Assembly (NCBI GenBank): GCA_013153235.1
Contig: JAADEU010000097.1
Location: 1-10,986 of the forward strand
Length of the DNA stretch: 10,986 nucleotides
Direction of reading: 5' to 3'
From: Aquificota bacterium
Lineage (GTDB): Bacteria > Aquificota > Aquificia > Aquificales > Hydrogenothermaceae
This document shows positions 1-7,433 of the stretch, piece after piece (the first letter of the stretch is position 1; each line of letters opens with the position of its first letter). Position numbers and translations under genes: made by a program. A model generated the notes under the pieces. It was not told the origin of the DNA and made no database searches. It saw nothing but the letters and a program-made list of their open reading frames with translations.

Positions 1-2
1 CA

Positions 3-812
3 ACAGACCAGGCAGACAATAAATCATCCTACTCAAACTACGGATTTAAAACCGTAAATATTTTTGCCCCTGGAGGCTCAGCCCAGACTCCTGCTCCTTT
101 GTATCAAATTCTGAGCCTATATCCATCTGATGAGTATGGATATGAAATTGGCACATCAAAGTCTGCTCCAGTAGTATCTGGTCTGATTGCTCTAATTAAA
201 TCACTCTATCCTTCTTTATCAAACCTACAGCTCATAAACAGGGTTCTTTCAACAGGGGATAATCTTCTTTCTCTTACAGGTTATTCCCAGACGTGTAACA
301 GGGTAAACGGATTCAACGCCCTTTCCGATGAAACTTCCCCGAAAATATGCCTTGATAAACATATTCCAGAAGACAGTTCAGGATATTATTACGATTTTGG
401 AGTGATAGATTCTGAAAAGAAAATAACATTCACCATAAGAAGTTCTGGTTCAGCAAATCTCTACATTGGTAATGTCCAGCTCGCCAATGGTTCTGTTTTC
501 AAAATAATAGATGATAGTTGTTCAGGAAAAAGCATGGCATTTGGAGAAGAGTGCAATATTACAATATCTGCCTATTCTATAGGTACTGGTGATGTATCAG
601 ATACTTTTTTGATAGAAACAAATACCATATACGGAACTATTAATATCCAGTTTAGAGGTACTTTAAATATTGAAGTACCTCCGGATTCTGGGTCTGGAGG
701 TGGATGTACACTCAATAAAAATAATGGTAATACGTCTCTCTTACCTGTTCTGCTGATGATATTTATTTTCCTTATTTTCAAAGTTATAAGACGAAGTATC
801 CAGACTACCTGA
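3..812 (+). CDS. S8 (subtilisin-like) secreted serine protease, 3' part only, with choice-of-anchor domain and C-terminal sorting tail
   Basis: The reading frame is open from the window edge, so the 5' part (signal peptide, catalytic Asp and His) lies outside; 269 residues are visible. Seen: an SSYSNYG...VNIFAPGG block and then GTSKSAPVVSG, the subtilase active-site serine motif (usually GTSMAAPxVAG), with the Ser codon at 156-158. After the catalytic domain comes an Ig-like choice-of-anchor-type domain (about nt 340-670) with a DFGxxxxxxxxxFTIxSSG pattern and a CSGxxxxxGxxCNI cysteine pair. The C-terminus has a GSGGGC motif (Cys codon 705-707), a hydrophobic helix (about 738-788) and then Arg-Arg. 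That three-part tail resembles bacterial CTERM sorting signals that hold a protein in the inner membrane until a sortase-like intramembrane protease acts. The gene converges on gspF, its stop overlapping by 8 nt. I infer an exported, surface-anchored or released endopeptidase and likely T2SS client; its substrate is unknown. The TTG at 99 is only an internal codon. Confidence 0.88.
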   Translation, partial: TDQADNKSSYSNYGFKTVNIFAPGGSAQTPAPLYQILSLYPSDEYGYEIGTSKSAPVVSGLIALIKSLYPSLSNLQLINRVLSTGDNLLSLTGYSQTCNRVNGFNALSDETSPKICLDKHIPEDSSGYYYDFGVIDSEKKITFTIRSSGSANLYIGNVQLANGSVFKIIDDSCSGKSMAFGEECNITISAYSIGTGDVSDTFLIETNTIYGTINIQFRGTLNIEVPPDSGSGGGCTLNKNNGNTSLLPVLLMIFIFLIFKVIRRSIQTT

Positions 813-2007
813 CATTCAGGTTAAATATAGGCAGGAGGGTTGCAAATACGAAAAATCCAATCAGCACAGACAGGATTATCAGAGTTACAGGCTCCAGGTA
901 ACTGAGGAAGATAGATATGAGTCTCTCTGTCTGTTTTCTGTATATCTGGGATATCAGCTTTAGCATCTCATCAAGCTGACCGGTTTCTTCTCCTATGGTG
1001 ATAAGCTGAATTGCATTATCAGGGATAAGCTGTTCTTTTTTTAGTTCCTGGCTGAGGGGTTTCCCTTCTCTCACCTTTTCAATGAGAATATCGAATTTCT
1101 TTCTTAATACAGTATTGGTTATGGTTTTGTTTGCTATCTCAAGGGAACGGTCAAGGGTCAGACCACCGGAAAGCAGAAGTGCAAGGGTATTACTCCAGTT
1201 TGAGTACTGGGTATACAGATGAACCTTTTTGAAAAAGGGAATCTTCAATTTTAAAATATCCACCTTTTCCTTTGTAATTATCCGCTTCCTGAGAATGAAT
1301 AGTCCAATGGCAATAAATGGCAGCACTTTCAGAAAATATCCGGATATCTGGGAAAAGTAAATCACCATTCTGGTGGAAGTCGGAAGCTCCCTGTCAAACT
1401 GGGAGTAAATCTTTGTTATTGTTGGAACAACAAAGTTCATGATTACCAGCATTGCGATAAATCCTATAACGATAACAATCGTTGGATAAATAAGTGAGTT
1501 TACTACCTTTGACCTGAACTCATTCTGACTTTCGATATATTCCGAAGCAGAGAGGAAAATTTTATCAAGGGCTCCCGACTCTTCTCCGGCCCTGACCATC
1601 TCAATGAGAAAATCAGGAAAAATCCCTGTTTTTTTCAGGGCCTGTGCCACGCTGCTCCCTTCCTGAAGCGAACTTTTGACGGAAAGCAGGGCTTTCTGCA
1701 GGGTGGGATTTTCTGTCTGGCGGGATAGAATCTCAAAAATCTGGGTTATATGCACACCCCTAGCCAGAAGCAGACCTATTTCATACAGAAGGAGGGCAAG
1801 CTCCTGTTGGGATATTTTTGTGGAAAAAAGGGAAAGTTTTATATTTCTCCCTGGGCTTTTTTCAGGTGCCGATATCTCCTCAATCTCATAAACAACAAGT
1901 CCCTGCTGTTTCAGAATCTTTTTGAGTGCAGAGGGACCTGCCACCTCTTTTATTCCTGTTACCTCTTTTCCACCGGCATCTACAGCCCTGTATTTGTAAA
2001 AAGGCAT
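805..2007 (-). CDS. gspF: T2SS inner-membrane platform protein GspF
   Basis: Encodes a 400-residue polytopic inner-membrane protein, the usual GspF/PilC length. It sits at the centre of the T2SS platform and links the GspE ATPase to pseudopilus assembly. Seen: N-terminal FYKYRAVDAGGKEVTG, typical of the family; two homologous cytoplasmic domains, each ending in a signature (MVRAGEESGALDKI near residues 137-150 and LITIGEETGQLDEML near 335-349); and hydrophobic segments at about 171-195, 222-240 and 368-393. The ATG at 2005-2007 lies one base after the gspE TGA, with AGGTG just upstream, so translation is probably coupled to gspE. It is the last gene of the operon and its stop overlaps the convergent protease gene. 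A type IV pilus PilC would look similar; the surrounding gspC, L, M and N genes favour GspF. Confidence 0.96.
   Translation of the reverse strand: MPFYKYRAVDAGGKEVTGIKEVAGPSALKKILKQQGLVVYEIEEISAPEKSPGRNIKLSLFSTKISQQELALLLYEIGLLLARGVHITQIFEILSRQTENPTLQKALLSVKSSLQEGSSVAQALKKTGIFPDFLIEMVRAGEESGALDKIFLSASEYIESQNEFRSKVVNSLIYPTIVIVIGFIAMLVIMNFVVPTITKIYSQFDRELPTSTRMVIYFSQISGYFLKVLPFIAIGLFILRKRIITKEKVDILKLKIPFFKKVHLYTQYSNWSNTLALLLSGGLTLDRSLEIANKTITNTVLRKKFDILIEKVREGKPLSQELKKEQLIPDNAIQLITIGEETGQLDEMLKLISQIYRKQTERLISIFLSYLEPVTLIILSVLIGFFVFATLLPIFNLNVR
807..821. repeat. Perfect 6-bp inverted repeat at the convergent protease/gspF junction
   Basis: ACCTGA at 807-812 and TCAGGT at 816-821 are perfect reverse complements separated by CAT. 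The left arm covers the protease TGA stop, and the element begins at the last base of the gspF stop codon (805-807). No T-tract follows on either strand, so it is not a canonical intrinsic terminator. As there is no intergenic DNA here, it is the only visible candidate for a transcript-end signal. A chance match is quite possible. Confidence 0.35.
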
Positions 2008-2008
2008 G

Positions 2009-3436
2009 TCACACCTGTGTTACCTGCAGTACTTCTTCTACAGTTGTGAGTCCTGAGAGGACTTTTCTGATGCCATCTTCCGCCAGGGTTTTCATACCTT
2101 TTTCCCTGGCAAGGTTCCTCAGCTGATACGTCTCCACATTTCTGGATATTTTACTTCTGAGTTCCTCGTCCACATCCATTATCTCATATATGGCTATTCT
2201 TCCCCTGAATCCTGTTCCCATACACTCTTCACATCCCTTTCCATAAAAGATTTTCTCCGGTCTTTCCCCTGAATATTTTTCTATCTGTGCCAGCTCCCAC
2301 TCTGTAGGCTTCCTGCTTTCCCTACAGTTTTCACATATTTTTCTAACAAGTCTCTGGGCCACAACCCCTTCAAGGGAAGCGGCTATAAGAAAGGGTTCTA
2401 CACCCATATCAACAAGTCTGGCAACGGCAGAGGGGGCATCATTTGTGTGTAGTGTGGACAGAACCAGATGTCCTGTCATCGAGGCGTGGATTGCTATCTC
2501 CGCAGTTTCAAAATCTCTAATTTCTCCAACCATTATAATATCAGGGTCCTGCCTCAGTATACTCCTGAGTCCACTGGCAAATGTAAGGTTTATCTGGGGA
2601 TTGACCTGTATCTGGCTTATACCGTCTATCTGGTATTCAACAGGGTCTTCAATGGTGATTATATTTTTTGCCGGTGATTTAAGCTCCATAAGTGTGGCAT
2701 ACAGTGTTGTTGATTTTCCAGAACCTGTAGGTCCTGTTATAAGTATTATCCCGTGGGGTCTTTTTATTATACGGCGGTACTTTTCAATGTCCTCAGGGGA
2801 GAATCCAAGTTCATCCAGTGACATCACCCCGGCTGATTTATCAAGCAGCCTTATAACAATTCTCTCCCCAAATACTGTAGGCAGGGTGGAAACCCTCATG
2901 TCTATTTCCCTGTTACCGGTTTTTACCCTGATTCTACCGTCCTGTGGAAGCCTTTTTTCGGCAACATTTAGTTTTGAGATAACCTTTATACGGGAAACCA
3001 CCTGCGGGTAGGAATTTTTTGGCAGGGTGTTTACTTCATGGAGAACACCGTCAAGTCTGTATCTGACAGAAACCCTGTCGCCAAAAGGCTCAAAATGTAT
3101 GTCAGACACCCTTCCCCTTATGGCTTTAAGGAGAATAGAATTTAAGAGCTGTATTACAGGAGATTCGGAGCCCTCCAGCAGATTCTCAAACAGGGCCTCC
3201 TGTACTTCTTCTTCCTGATGTTGTATTTTGTTCTCTAAGTTGGCAATATACTCTTCTAATCTTTCTAAGAACTCCCCTTCAGGAACCTTTATCAGCTTTG
3301 GTGGTTTTCCGGTGAGGAATCTTATGTCCTCAACGGCAAAAAAGGGGGTCTTTTCCGTTACGTAAAAACTGCCTTCTTCTGCCGGCAGTATCCAGTTTTC
3401 CTTTATAAATTCAACAGGAAGTTCAATCTGTTTAAT
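2009..3436 (-). CDS. gspE: T2SS traffic ATPase GspE, apparently starting at an ATT codon
   Basis: A hexameric cytoplasmic secretion ATPase that powers pseudopilus growth, docking on GspL and GspF. Read from the ATT at 3434-3436 it has 475 residues, a normal GspE length. Seen in that numbering: an N-terminal region with a charged, possibly coiled-coil stretch (about 56-88); an SDIHFEP motif (about 111-117); Walker A GPTGSGKS (235-242); Asp box ITIEDPVEYQ (260-269); Walker B IIMVGEIRD (300-308); His box STLHTNDAPS (327-336); and a zinc-binding tetracysteine pair CxxC...CxxC (368/371 and 402/405). Start choice: the first ATG, GTG or TTG in frame is a GTG at 3107-3109, inside the conserved SDIH motif, which would delete 109 residues. 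The frame stays open up to the ATT, which sits 6 nt after GGAGG (3443-3447) and 2 nt after the gspD stop. An ATG-to-ATT mutation or sequencing error is the alternative. The enzyme identity is certain; the start codon is inferred. Confidence 0.93.
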   Translation of the reverse strand: MKQIELPVEFIKENWILPAEEGSFYVTEKTPFFAVEDIRFLTGKPPKLIKVPEGEFLERLEEYIANLENKIQHQEEEVQEALFENLLEGSESPVIQLLNSILLKAIRGRVSDIHFEPFGDRVSVRYRLDGVLHEVNTLPKNSYPQVVSRIKVISKLNVAEKRLPQDGRIRVKTGNREIDMRVSTLPTVFGERIVIRLLDKSAGVMSLDELGFSPEDIEKYRRIIKRPHGIILITGPTGSGKSTTLYATLMELKSPAKNIITIEDPVEYQIDGISQIQVNPQINLTFASGLRSILRQDPDIIMVGEIRDFETAEIAIHASMTGHLVLSTLHTNDAPSAVARLVDMGVEPFLIAASLEGVVAQRLVRKICENCRESRKPTEWELAQIEKYSGERPEKIFYGKGCEECMGTGFRGRIAIYEIMDVDEELRSKISRNVETYQLRNLAREKGMKTLAEDGIRKVLSGLTTVEEVLQVTQV

Positions 3437-3438
3437 GG

Positions 3439-5448
3439 CTATCCTCCAAAATACTGTCTGTACTCTTCTATAATATCTTTCTCTTTTTTAGCAGGTGTAG
3501 TCTTTTTATTTTTCTTCATGTCGAGTTTAAGTTTCTGGAGTTTATTCACCAGTTCCATATGTTCCTGGGTAATCTTCGCAAGGTCCTCAGGTTTATTGAT
3601 AATGAATGGTGTAATAAATACAAACAGATTCGTTTTGTCCCTGCTATCCGACCTGTATTTAAACAGATTTCCCACCACAGGTATGTCAGAAAGAAGTGGA
3701 ACCCCCTCCATGGTTTTTACAGTTTTTTTGGATATAAGTCCACCAAGAACTACAGTTTTGGCATTTTCCACGGTTATTATTGTGTCAATCTCCCTCTTAG
3801 AGGTCCTTGGAACGATATAACTGAGGTTACCAACCTGTGCCGATTCAAATCCGATGATATCATTGACCTCCTGATGGAGCTCCAGAATCACATTTTTCCC
3901 TGAAATGTGGGGTGTAACCTCCAGAATGAGACCAACCTCTTTATAATCGTAATTAACTATAGGGTTACCGTTAACGTCGTATTTTACACTCTGGGCATAG
4001 GGTACAACCTGTGAAACATTGATTTTAGCCGGTCTGTTATCCATCACAAGGATTTTTGGGGATGAGACCACATTAAAACCTGAACCCCTTTCAAGCAGGG
4101 AGAACATAAAAAGCAGTTCAGGGAAAAATAAAGTGGTTCCGTTTATGTTAAGATTCTGTCCGGATGTTGAAAGCACCCCTGCAACAAAGTTGGACTGGCC
4201 AATCAGGTTGTAAAAACTGCTTTCAGAAAGACCTCCCATGAATGCAGCCCCACCCTGTGTGCCGAATATCTGCCATCTGACACCGATTTCCTCCAGGGCT
4301 GTCTGGGAAACCTCTGTTATGAAAGCAGTTATGAGAATCTGCTTCTTCTGCCTGTCCAGATTTTCAATAAGGTCCCTTATAGCTTCATATTCAACCTGAT
4401 TTGCGTATATCACAAGGGAGTTTGATGTTTCCTCTGCTATTACCTTTGGTCTGTCTCTTCTCCCTGTTCCTCCCACCGAGGATATGGTTTTTACACCTTT
4501 CTGAACCTTTTTCTGCTGGGTTTTTGAGACTGTAATCAGATTAATATTCTCAAGGAGCTTATTCAGAACATTTGCAAGGTCTTTTGCTTTTGCGTTTTTC
4601 AGTTTTATAATCCAGAATTTTCTCAGTCCTAAATTCTCCGATGGAAGGTCCAGCTCCTTTATTATTGCATCTATCTCTTTAATCACATCAGATGGTGCCT
4701 TGACCACAAGGGTGTTCAGGGAATTCAGATTGAAACTTTTTACAGTCAATCCCCTTTTCGTATAATCTGCAAATATAGAAGTGATGGCCCCTGCCACCTC
4801 TGAGGATTTTACAAACTTTAACCTGTAGACCTTGAGCTCCGTTCCTGTAGACTGGGTATCTATCATCGAGATTATTGTTTTAAGGTTGTCTATATTTGAT
4901 GCGGTATCTGTTATTATTACCGTATTTGTCGGGTTGTAAGAAAAGACATGTCCTTTTGGTGATTTCAGCCCCCTGAGTATGTTTATGACCTGCAGTACAT
5001 CTGCATTTTTCAGCCGGTAAACGTAGGTAAAAACCTCATCTGATTTTTCTCCATTTTTCTGGACAGGTGGAACTGTGTTTCTGGACACAGCGGCGGAAAA
5101 AACCTCCACAAATCCTCCCCTGTCCACAACCACGTAATTTCTGGATTTGAGTATGCTGGTGTATATGTCCCAGGCCTGCTGAATTGATACAGGTTCAGAG
5201 AATACAAGGGTTGCACTACCTTTAAGGTCACTGCCCAGAACAACATTTTTCCCTGTAAGCTCGGATATAAAATATGTAAGCAGTTTCAGGTCTATATTCT
5301 CAAAATTCAGAAGTACCTTCCCTGTTTTTTTCTGTGTTTTTGCCTCTTCAAGTAGCTGTCCAAGGTCTATATTTCTGGTTTCTGCATATGCAGATACAGT
5401 AAAAAAACACAGCAGTACAGTTATGAAAAAAGCTTTAAATTTTCCCAT
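3439..5448 (-). CDS. gspD: T2SS outer-membrane secretin GspD
   Basis: Encodes a 669-residue secretin, which forms the outer-membrane channel through which folded substrates leave. Seen: a Sec signal peptide (hydrophobic about residues 6-20, AYA|ET cleavage after residue 22); an N0 domain (about 45-120); repeated N1-N3 ring domains (about 139-200, 205-270 and 275-370); and the secretin core (about 371-620), with VSSPKILVMDNRPAKI, VGLILEVTPHIS and the near-invariant VPLLSDIPVVGNLFK at 583-597. A lysine-rich tail (about 621-669) follows the core; I do not recognise a pilotin-binding S-domain in it. The ATG at 5446-5448 is 11 nt after the gspC stop, with GGTGA upstream. An ATG at 5457-5459 is out of frame. 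The N0-N3 layout and GspC neighbour separate it from PilQ. Length and domain order are normal for GspD. Confidence 0.97.
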   Translation of the reverse strand: MGKFKAFFITVLLCFFTVSAYAETRNIDLGQLLEEAKTQKKTGKVLLNFENIDLKLLTYFISELTGKNVVLGSDLKGSATLVFSEPVSIQQAWDIYTSILKSRNYVVVDRGGFVEVFSAAVSRNTVPPVQKNGEKSDEVFTYVYRLKNADVLQVINILRGLKSPKGHVFSYNPTNTVIITDTASNIDNLKTIISMIDTQSTGTELKVYRLKFVKSSEVAGAITSIFADYTKRGLTVKSFNLNSLNTLVVKAPSDVIKEIDAIIKELDLPSENLGLRKFWIIKLKNAKAKDLANVLNKLLENINLITVSKTQQKKVQKGVKTISSVGGTGRRDRPKVIAEETSNSLVIYANQVEYEAIRDLIENLDRQKKQILITAFITEVSQTALEEIGVRWQIFGTQGGAAFMGGLSESSFYNLIGQSNFVAGVLSTSGQNLNINGTTLFFPELLFMFSLLERGSGFNVVSSPKILVMDNRPAKINVSQVVPYAQSVKYDVNGNPIVNYDYKEVGLILEVTPHISGKNVILELHQEVNDIIGFESAQVGNLSYIVPRTSKREIDTIITVENAKTVVLGGLISKKTVKTMEGVPLLSDIPVVGNLFKYRSDSRDKTNLFVFITPFIINKPEDLAKITQEHMELVNKLQKLKLDMKKNKKTTPAKKEKDIIEEYRQYFGG
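3443..3447 (-). promoter_or_regulatory. Ribosome binding site deciding the gspE ATT start
   Basis: GGAGG on the minus strand lies inside the last codons of gspD and 6 nt before the ATT at 3434-3436. It is a strong Shine-Dalgarno match at standard spacing. No other in-frame codon near it is a plausible start: the ATA two codons upstream of the ATT directly abuts it. This is the main evidence for placing the gspE start here. Confidence 0.7.
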
Positions 5449-5459
5449 TTTTTCACCAT

Positions 5460-6296
5460 TTATTGAATCTGGAATATTAATGTTTTCTCCTTGCCCCTTC
5501 TTTTTATAACCACTTCAACCCTGCTTTCGTTTCGTAAAATATTATATATCTTAAATGCTTCCTCTACAGTTTTTATACTTCTGCCGTTTACACTGACTAT
5601 CAAATCCCCTGACCTGAGTCCGAGATTATAAAGCAAACTGTTGGGCCTTACATATCTAAACATGAACCCAATGGTCTCTCCATTTTTTACAACAGGCTGT
5701 ACAAGTACATCCTTCATAAGTTTTCCTATGTCTGCGGTTTTTTCCTCAACAAATCTCTTATCCAGTTTAATTATCTGCTCATCCTTTTCCGACGCTGACT
5801 GGACTGAAGGAGAACCAGTTCTGGCAAATGTACCGCCTCCTTTTTGCAGGTTGAGATTTATTCTGTACGACCGTCCATCTTTATCCAGTATTATGTAATA
5901 TTTGTGTATGGCAGTTACCCTGTAGCCGTTTATCCGGTCTCCTTTTTTAACAAAAAGTTTCTTTCCACCACTGCTGATTAACGCCACATAATTATTCCCG
6001 ATTTTAACAGTCCCAAGGAGTTTTACATCTGTTGTGCTGAGGGTTATAACATTTTTTTCTTTTTTTCCGGAGGCCACTTCTGTTGAGGGTACATCTTCCA
6101 GAATGTATGCCAGGTATCTGTATTCTTTCTTCTTTTTTTCCGTTTCGATATTCAGTTTTTTCACATTTTCAGGAGGAAGTGTAAAAAACCTGTACTCAAG
6201 ATAACTATTAATCAGATAAGACAGGGAAATTCCGAAAACAACTGCAAGTATCGCCCCTGCCACCGCAGAAATATAAGCCGGATTAAACCTCACCAT
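5460..6296 (-). CDS. gspC: T2SS inner-membrane protein GspC with PDZ domain
   Basis: A bitopic inner-membrane protein that connects the platform to the secretin (its HR domain contacts GspD N0) and is implicated in substrate choice. Seen in 278 residues: a short cytoplasmic N-terminus; one membrane helix (about 8-30); a charged linker; an HR-like beta domain (about 85-150, LLGTVKIGNNYVALISSGGKKLFVKKGD); and a C-terminal PDZ domain (about 200-278) with LGLRSGDLIVSVNG at 225-238. This is the PDZ type of GspC rather than the coiled-coil type. The start at 6294-6296 overlaps the gspN stop by 7 nt. In classical operons gspC is the first gene; here it is eighth, after gspN. Sequence between TM and HR is low-complexity and Lys-rich. 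The order TM-HR-PDZ makes the assignment firm. Confidence 0.92.
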   Translation of the reverse strand: MVRFNPAYISAVAGAILAVVFGISLSYLINSYLEYRFFTLPPENVKKLNIETEKKKKEYRYLAYILEDVPSTEVASGKKEKNVITLSTTDVKLLGTVKIGNNYVALISSGGKKLFVKKGDRINGYRVTAIHKYYIILDKDGRSYRINLNLQKGGGTFARTGSPSVQSASEKDEQIIKLDKRFVEEKTADIGKLMKDVLVQPVVKNGETIGFMFRYVRPNSLLYNLGLRSGDLIVSVNGRSIKTVEEAFKIYNILRNESRVEVVIKRRGKEKTLIFQIQ

Positions 6297-6958
6297 CTGA
6301 CCCCGTTAATATTTCTGAGATAAAATTTTATATTCTTCCTGGTATTTTCCCCAAAAATCCGTCCCTGAAATACCCCCTCTATATAACTGTTGTTTAAATC
6401 TTTTATATCCACAACAAGACTACCCCTGAACAGACCGTTAACCATACCACCCCTGATATCAGCCTCTACAGAGGTTTTTTTACCCTCAGGTTTTAAGACC
6501 CCATCTACAATCAGTTTTCCAAGGCTGAGTCCTGCAACACTGTCCAGACTGAGTTTAAAGTCTCCTTTGCCTGTCAGGAATCTTTCTTCCCTGTGAAAAT
6601 CTACCTTTCCGGAAAGGCTACCGGAAACTATATTTTTCTTCTGGTAACTGTCCAGATTTATTCCTGCAAGATTTATTTCCCCATTCATCGTGACAGGATT
6701 TAATGTGATATAGTTTTTCATATCCATATAGGCTCTCACTTCCATAGGAAAGCTGTACTTCAGACCCAGTTCAGGCAGGTATATGTTGTCTTTCTCCAGT
6801 TGTTTTATCTTTAGACCAAAGATATTTCCCTCAACAAGGGAGTAGGACACATTGTGCTGGGTAAGAAACCGCGCCACAATCATATCAGCAGGAAATGTGA
6901 GTATAAATCCAGCAAAAAAGCCAGCCAGAAACAAAAACAGATATACCAGTCTGACCAT
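6290..6958 (-). CDS. gspN: T2SS accessory protein GspN
   Basis: A 222-residue protein with an N-terminal membrane anchor (about residues 3-22) and then a periplasmic, beta-rich region. The segment FPADMIVARFLTQHNVSYSLVEGNIFGLKI matches the start of GspN proteins, where a LPA-type turn follows the helix and leads into a short hydrophobic repeat. The rest is alternating beta strands (INLAGINLDSY, GSLSGKVDF, GDFKLSLDSVAGLSLGKLIVDGVLK), reminiscent of the AsmA/GspN lipid-transport-like fold. GspN is absent from many T2SSs and its role is poorly defined. Its position after gspM, with a 4-nt gap and GGAG 7 nt before the ATG, and 7 nt overlapping gspC supports the call. Similarity along the body is weak to the eye, so position carries part of the weight. 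Confidence 0.78.
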   Translation of the reverse strand: MVRLVYLFLFLAGFFAGFILTFPADMIVARFLTQHNVSYSLVEGNIFGLKIKQLEKDNIYLPELGLKYSFPMEVRAYMDMKNYITLNPVTMNGEINLAGINLDSYQKKNIVSGSLSGKVDFHREERFLTGKGDFKLSLDSVAGLSLGKLIVDGVLKPEGKKTSVEADIRGGMVNGLFRGSLVVDIKDLNNSYIEGVFQGRIFGENTRKNIKFYLRNINGVRW

Positions 6959-6962
6959 CCGG

Positions 6963-7433
6963 TTACTCCGTTATGATAAGCCTGACCCTGACCACGGGTT
7001 TTTCTCCAGGCTTCTCCATTGCAAATGATGTCAGTAGGTAATTTTCATTTTTTATGTTCTGTATAAACCGGACTAGGCTATGCCAGTCCACATCCTCAAG
7101 ACTTACCTCAATACCCTGGTCCTGAAAGGGTTTCAGGGAAACGATTCTGTCTTTAACTCCCGCCATACCTGCAAGCTTTTCCACCTCACTGAGGGAAAGC
7201 TCCTTAGAGGTTTCCCTCCCAGACGTTGAGATATACACAGACGCAATCTCAATAAGCTCCCTGTATTTTTCTATCTCACCGGCTATTTTCCTGTCTGTTT
7301 TCTGTATCTTTTCATAAAGGGGCATTGCTATAAAAAACAGCCCCACGATGATAATAACACCGTAAAGCCCCGCTATAAGTATGTTCCTTTCCCTTGTCTC
7401 CAGATTCTCCAGATATAGCAGAATCTGCCTCAT
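6963..7433 (-). CDS. gspM: T2SS inner-membrane protein GspM
   Basis: A 156-residue bitopic inner-membrane protein. It stabilises GspL and forms part of the assembly platform. Seen: a short N-terminal cytoplasmic segment with LETRERNILIAG, which corresponds to the family's L-x-P-R-E-R pattern; a membrane helix at about 17-39; a charged helical stretch (about 42-70); and a small periplasmic alpha-beta domain ending in VRVRLIITE, consistent with the ferredoxin-like GspM fold. The ATG at 7431-7433 overlaps the gspL TGA by 4 nt (ATGA), the usual L-M coupling. PilO is the type IV pilus analogue; the gspL and gspK neighbours favour GspM. Confidence 0.88.
   Translation of the reverse strand: MRQILLYLENLETRERNILIAGLYGVIIIVGLFFIAMPLYEKIQKTDRKIAGEIEKYRELIEIASVYISTSGRETSKELSLSEVEKLAGMAGVKDRIVSLKPFQDQGIEVSLEDVDWHSLVRFIQNIKNENYLLTSFAMEKPGEKPVVRVRLIITE

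Noticed and set aside
99..812. Protease read as a complete gene from TTG at 99
   Set aside because: The frame is open and subtilase-like (SSYSNYG, VNIFAPGG) from the window edge, so the gene is cut at its 5' end.
2445..3011. Open frame of 188 residues on the + strand antisense to gspE
   Set aside because: It is a shadow of the strongly conserved gspE coding strand, with no recognisable domain or Shine-Dalgarno.
2009..3109. gspE as a 366-residue protein starting at GTG 3107-3109
   Set aside because: This start lies inside the conserved SDIH motif and removes 109 residues of in-frame, GspE-like sequence. There is no better Shine-Dalgarno there than the GGAGG before the ATT.
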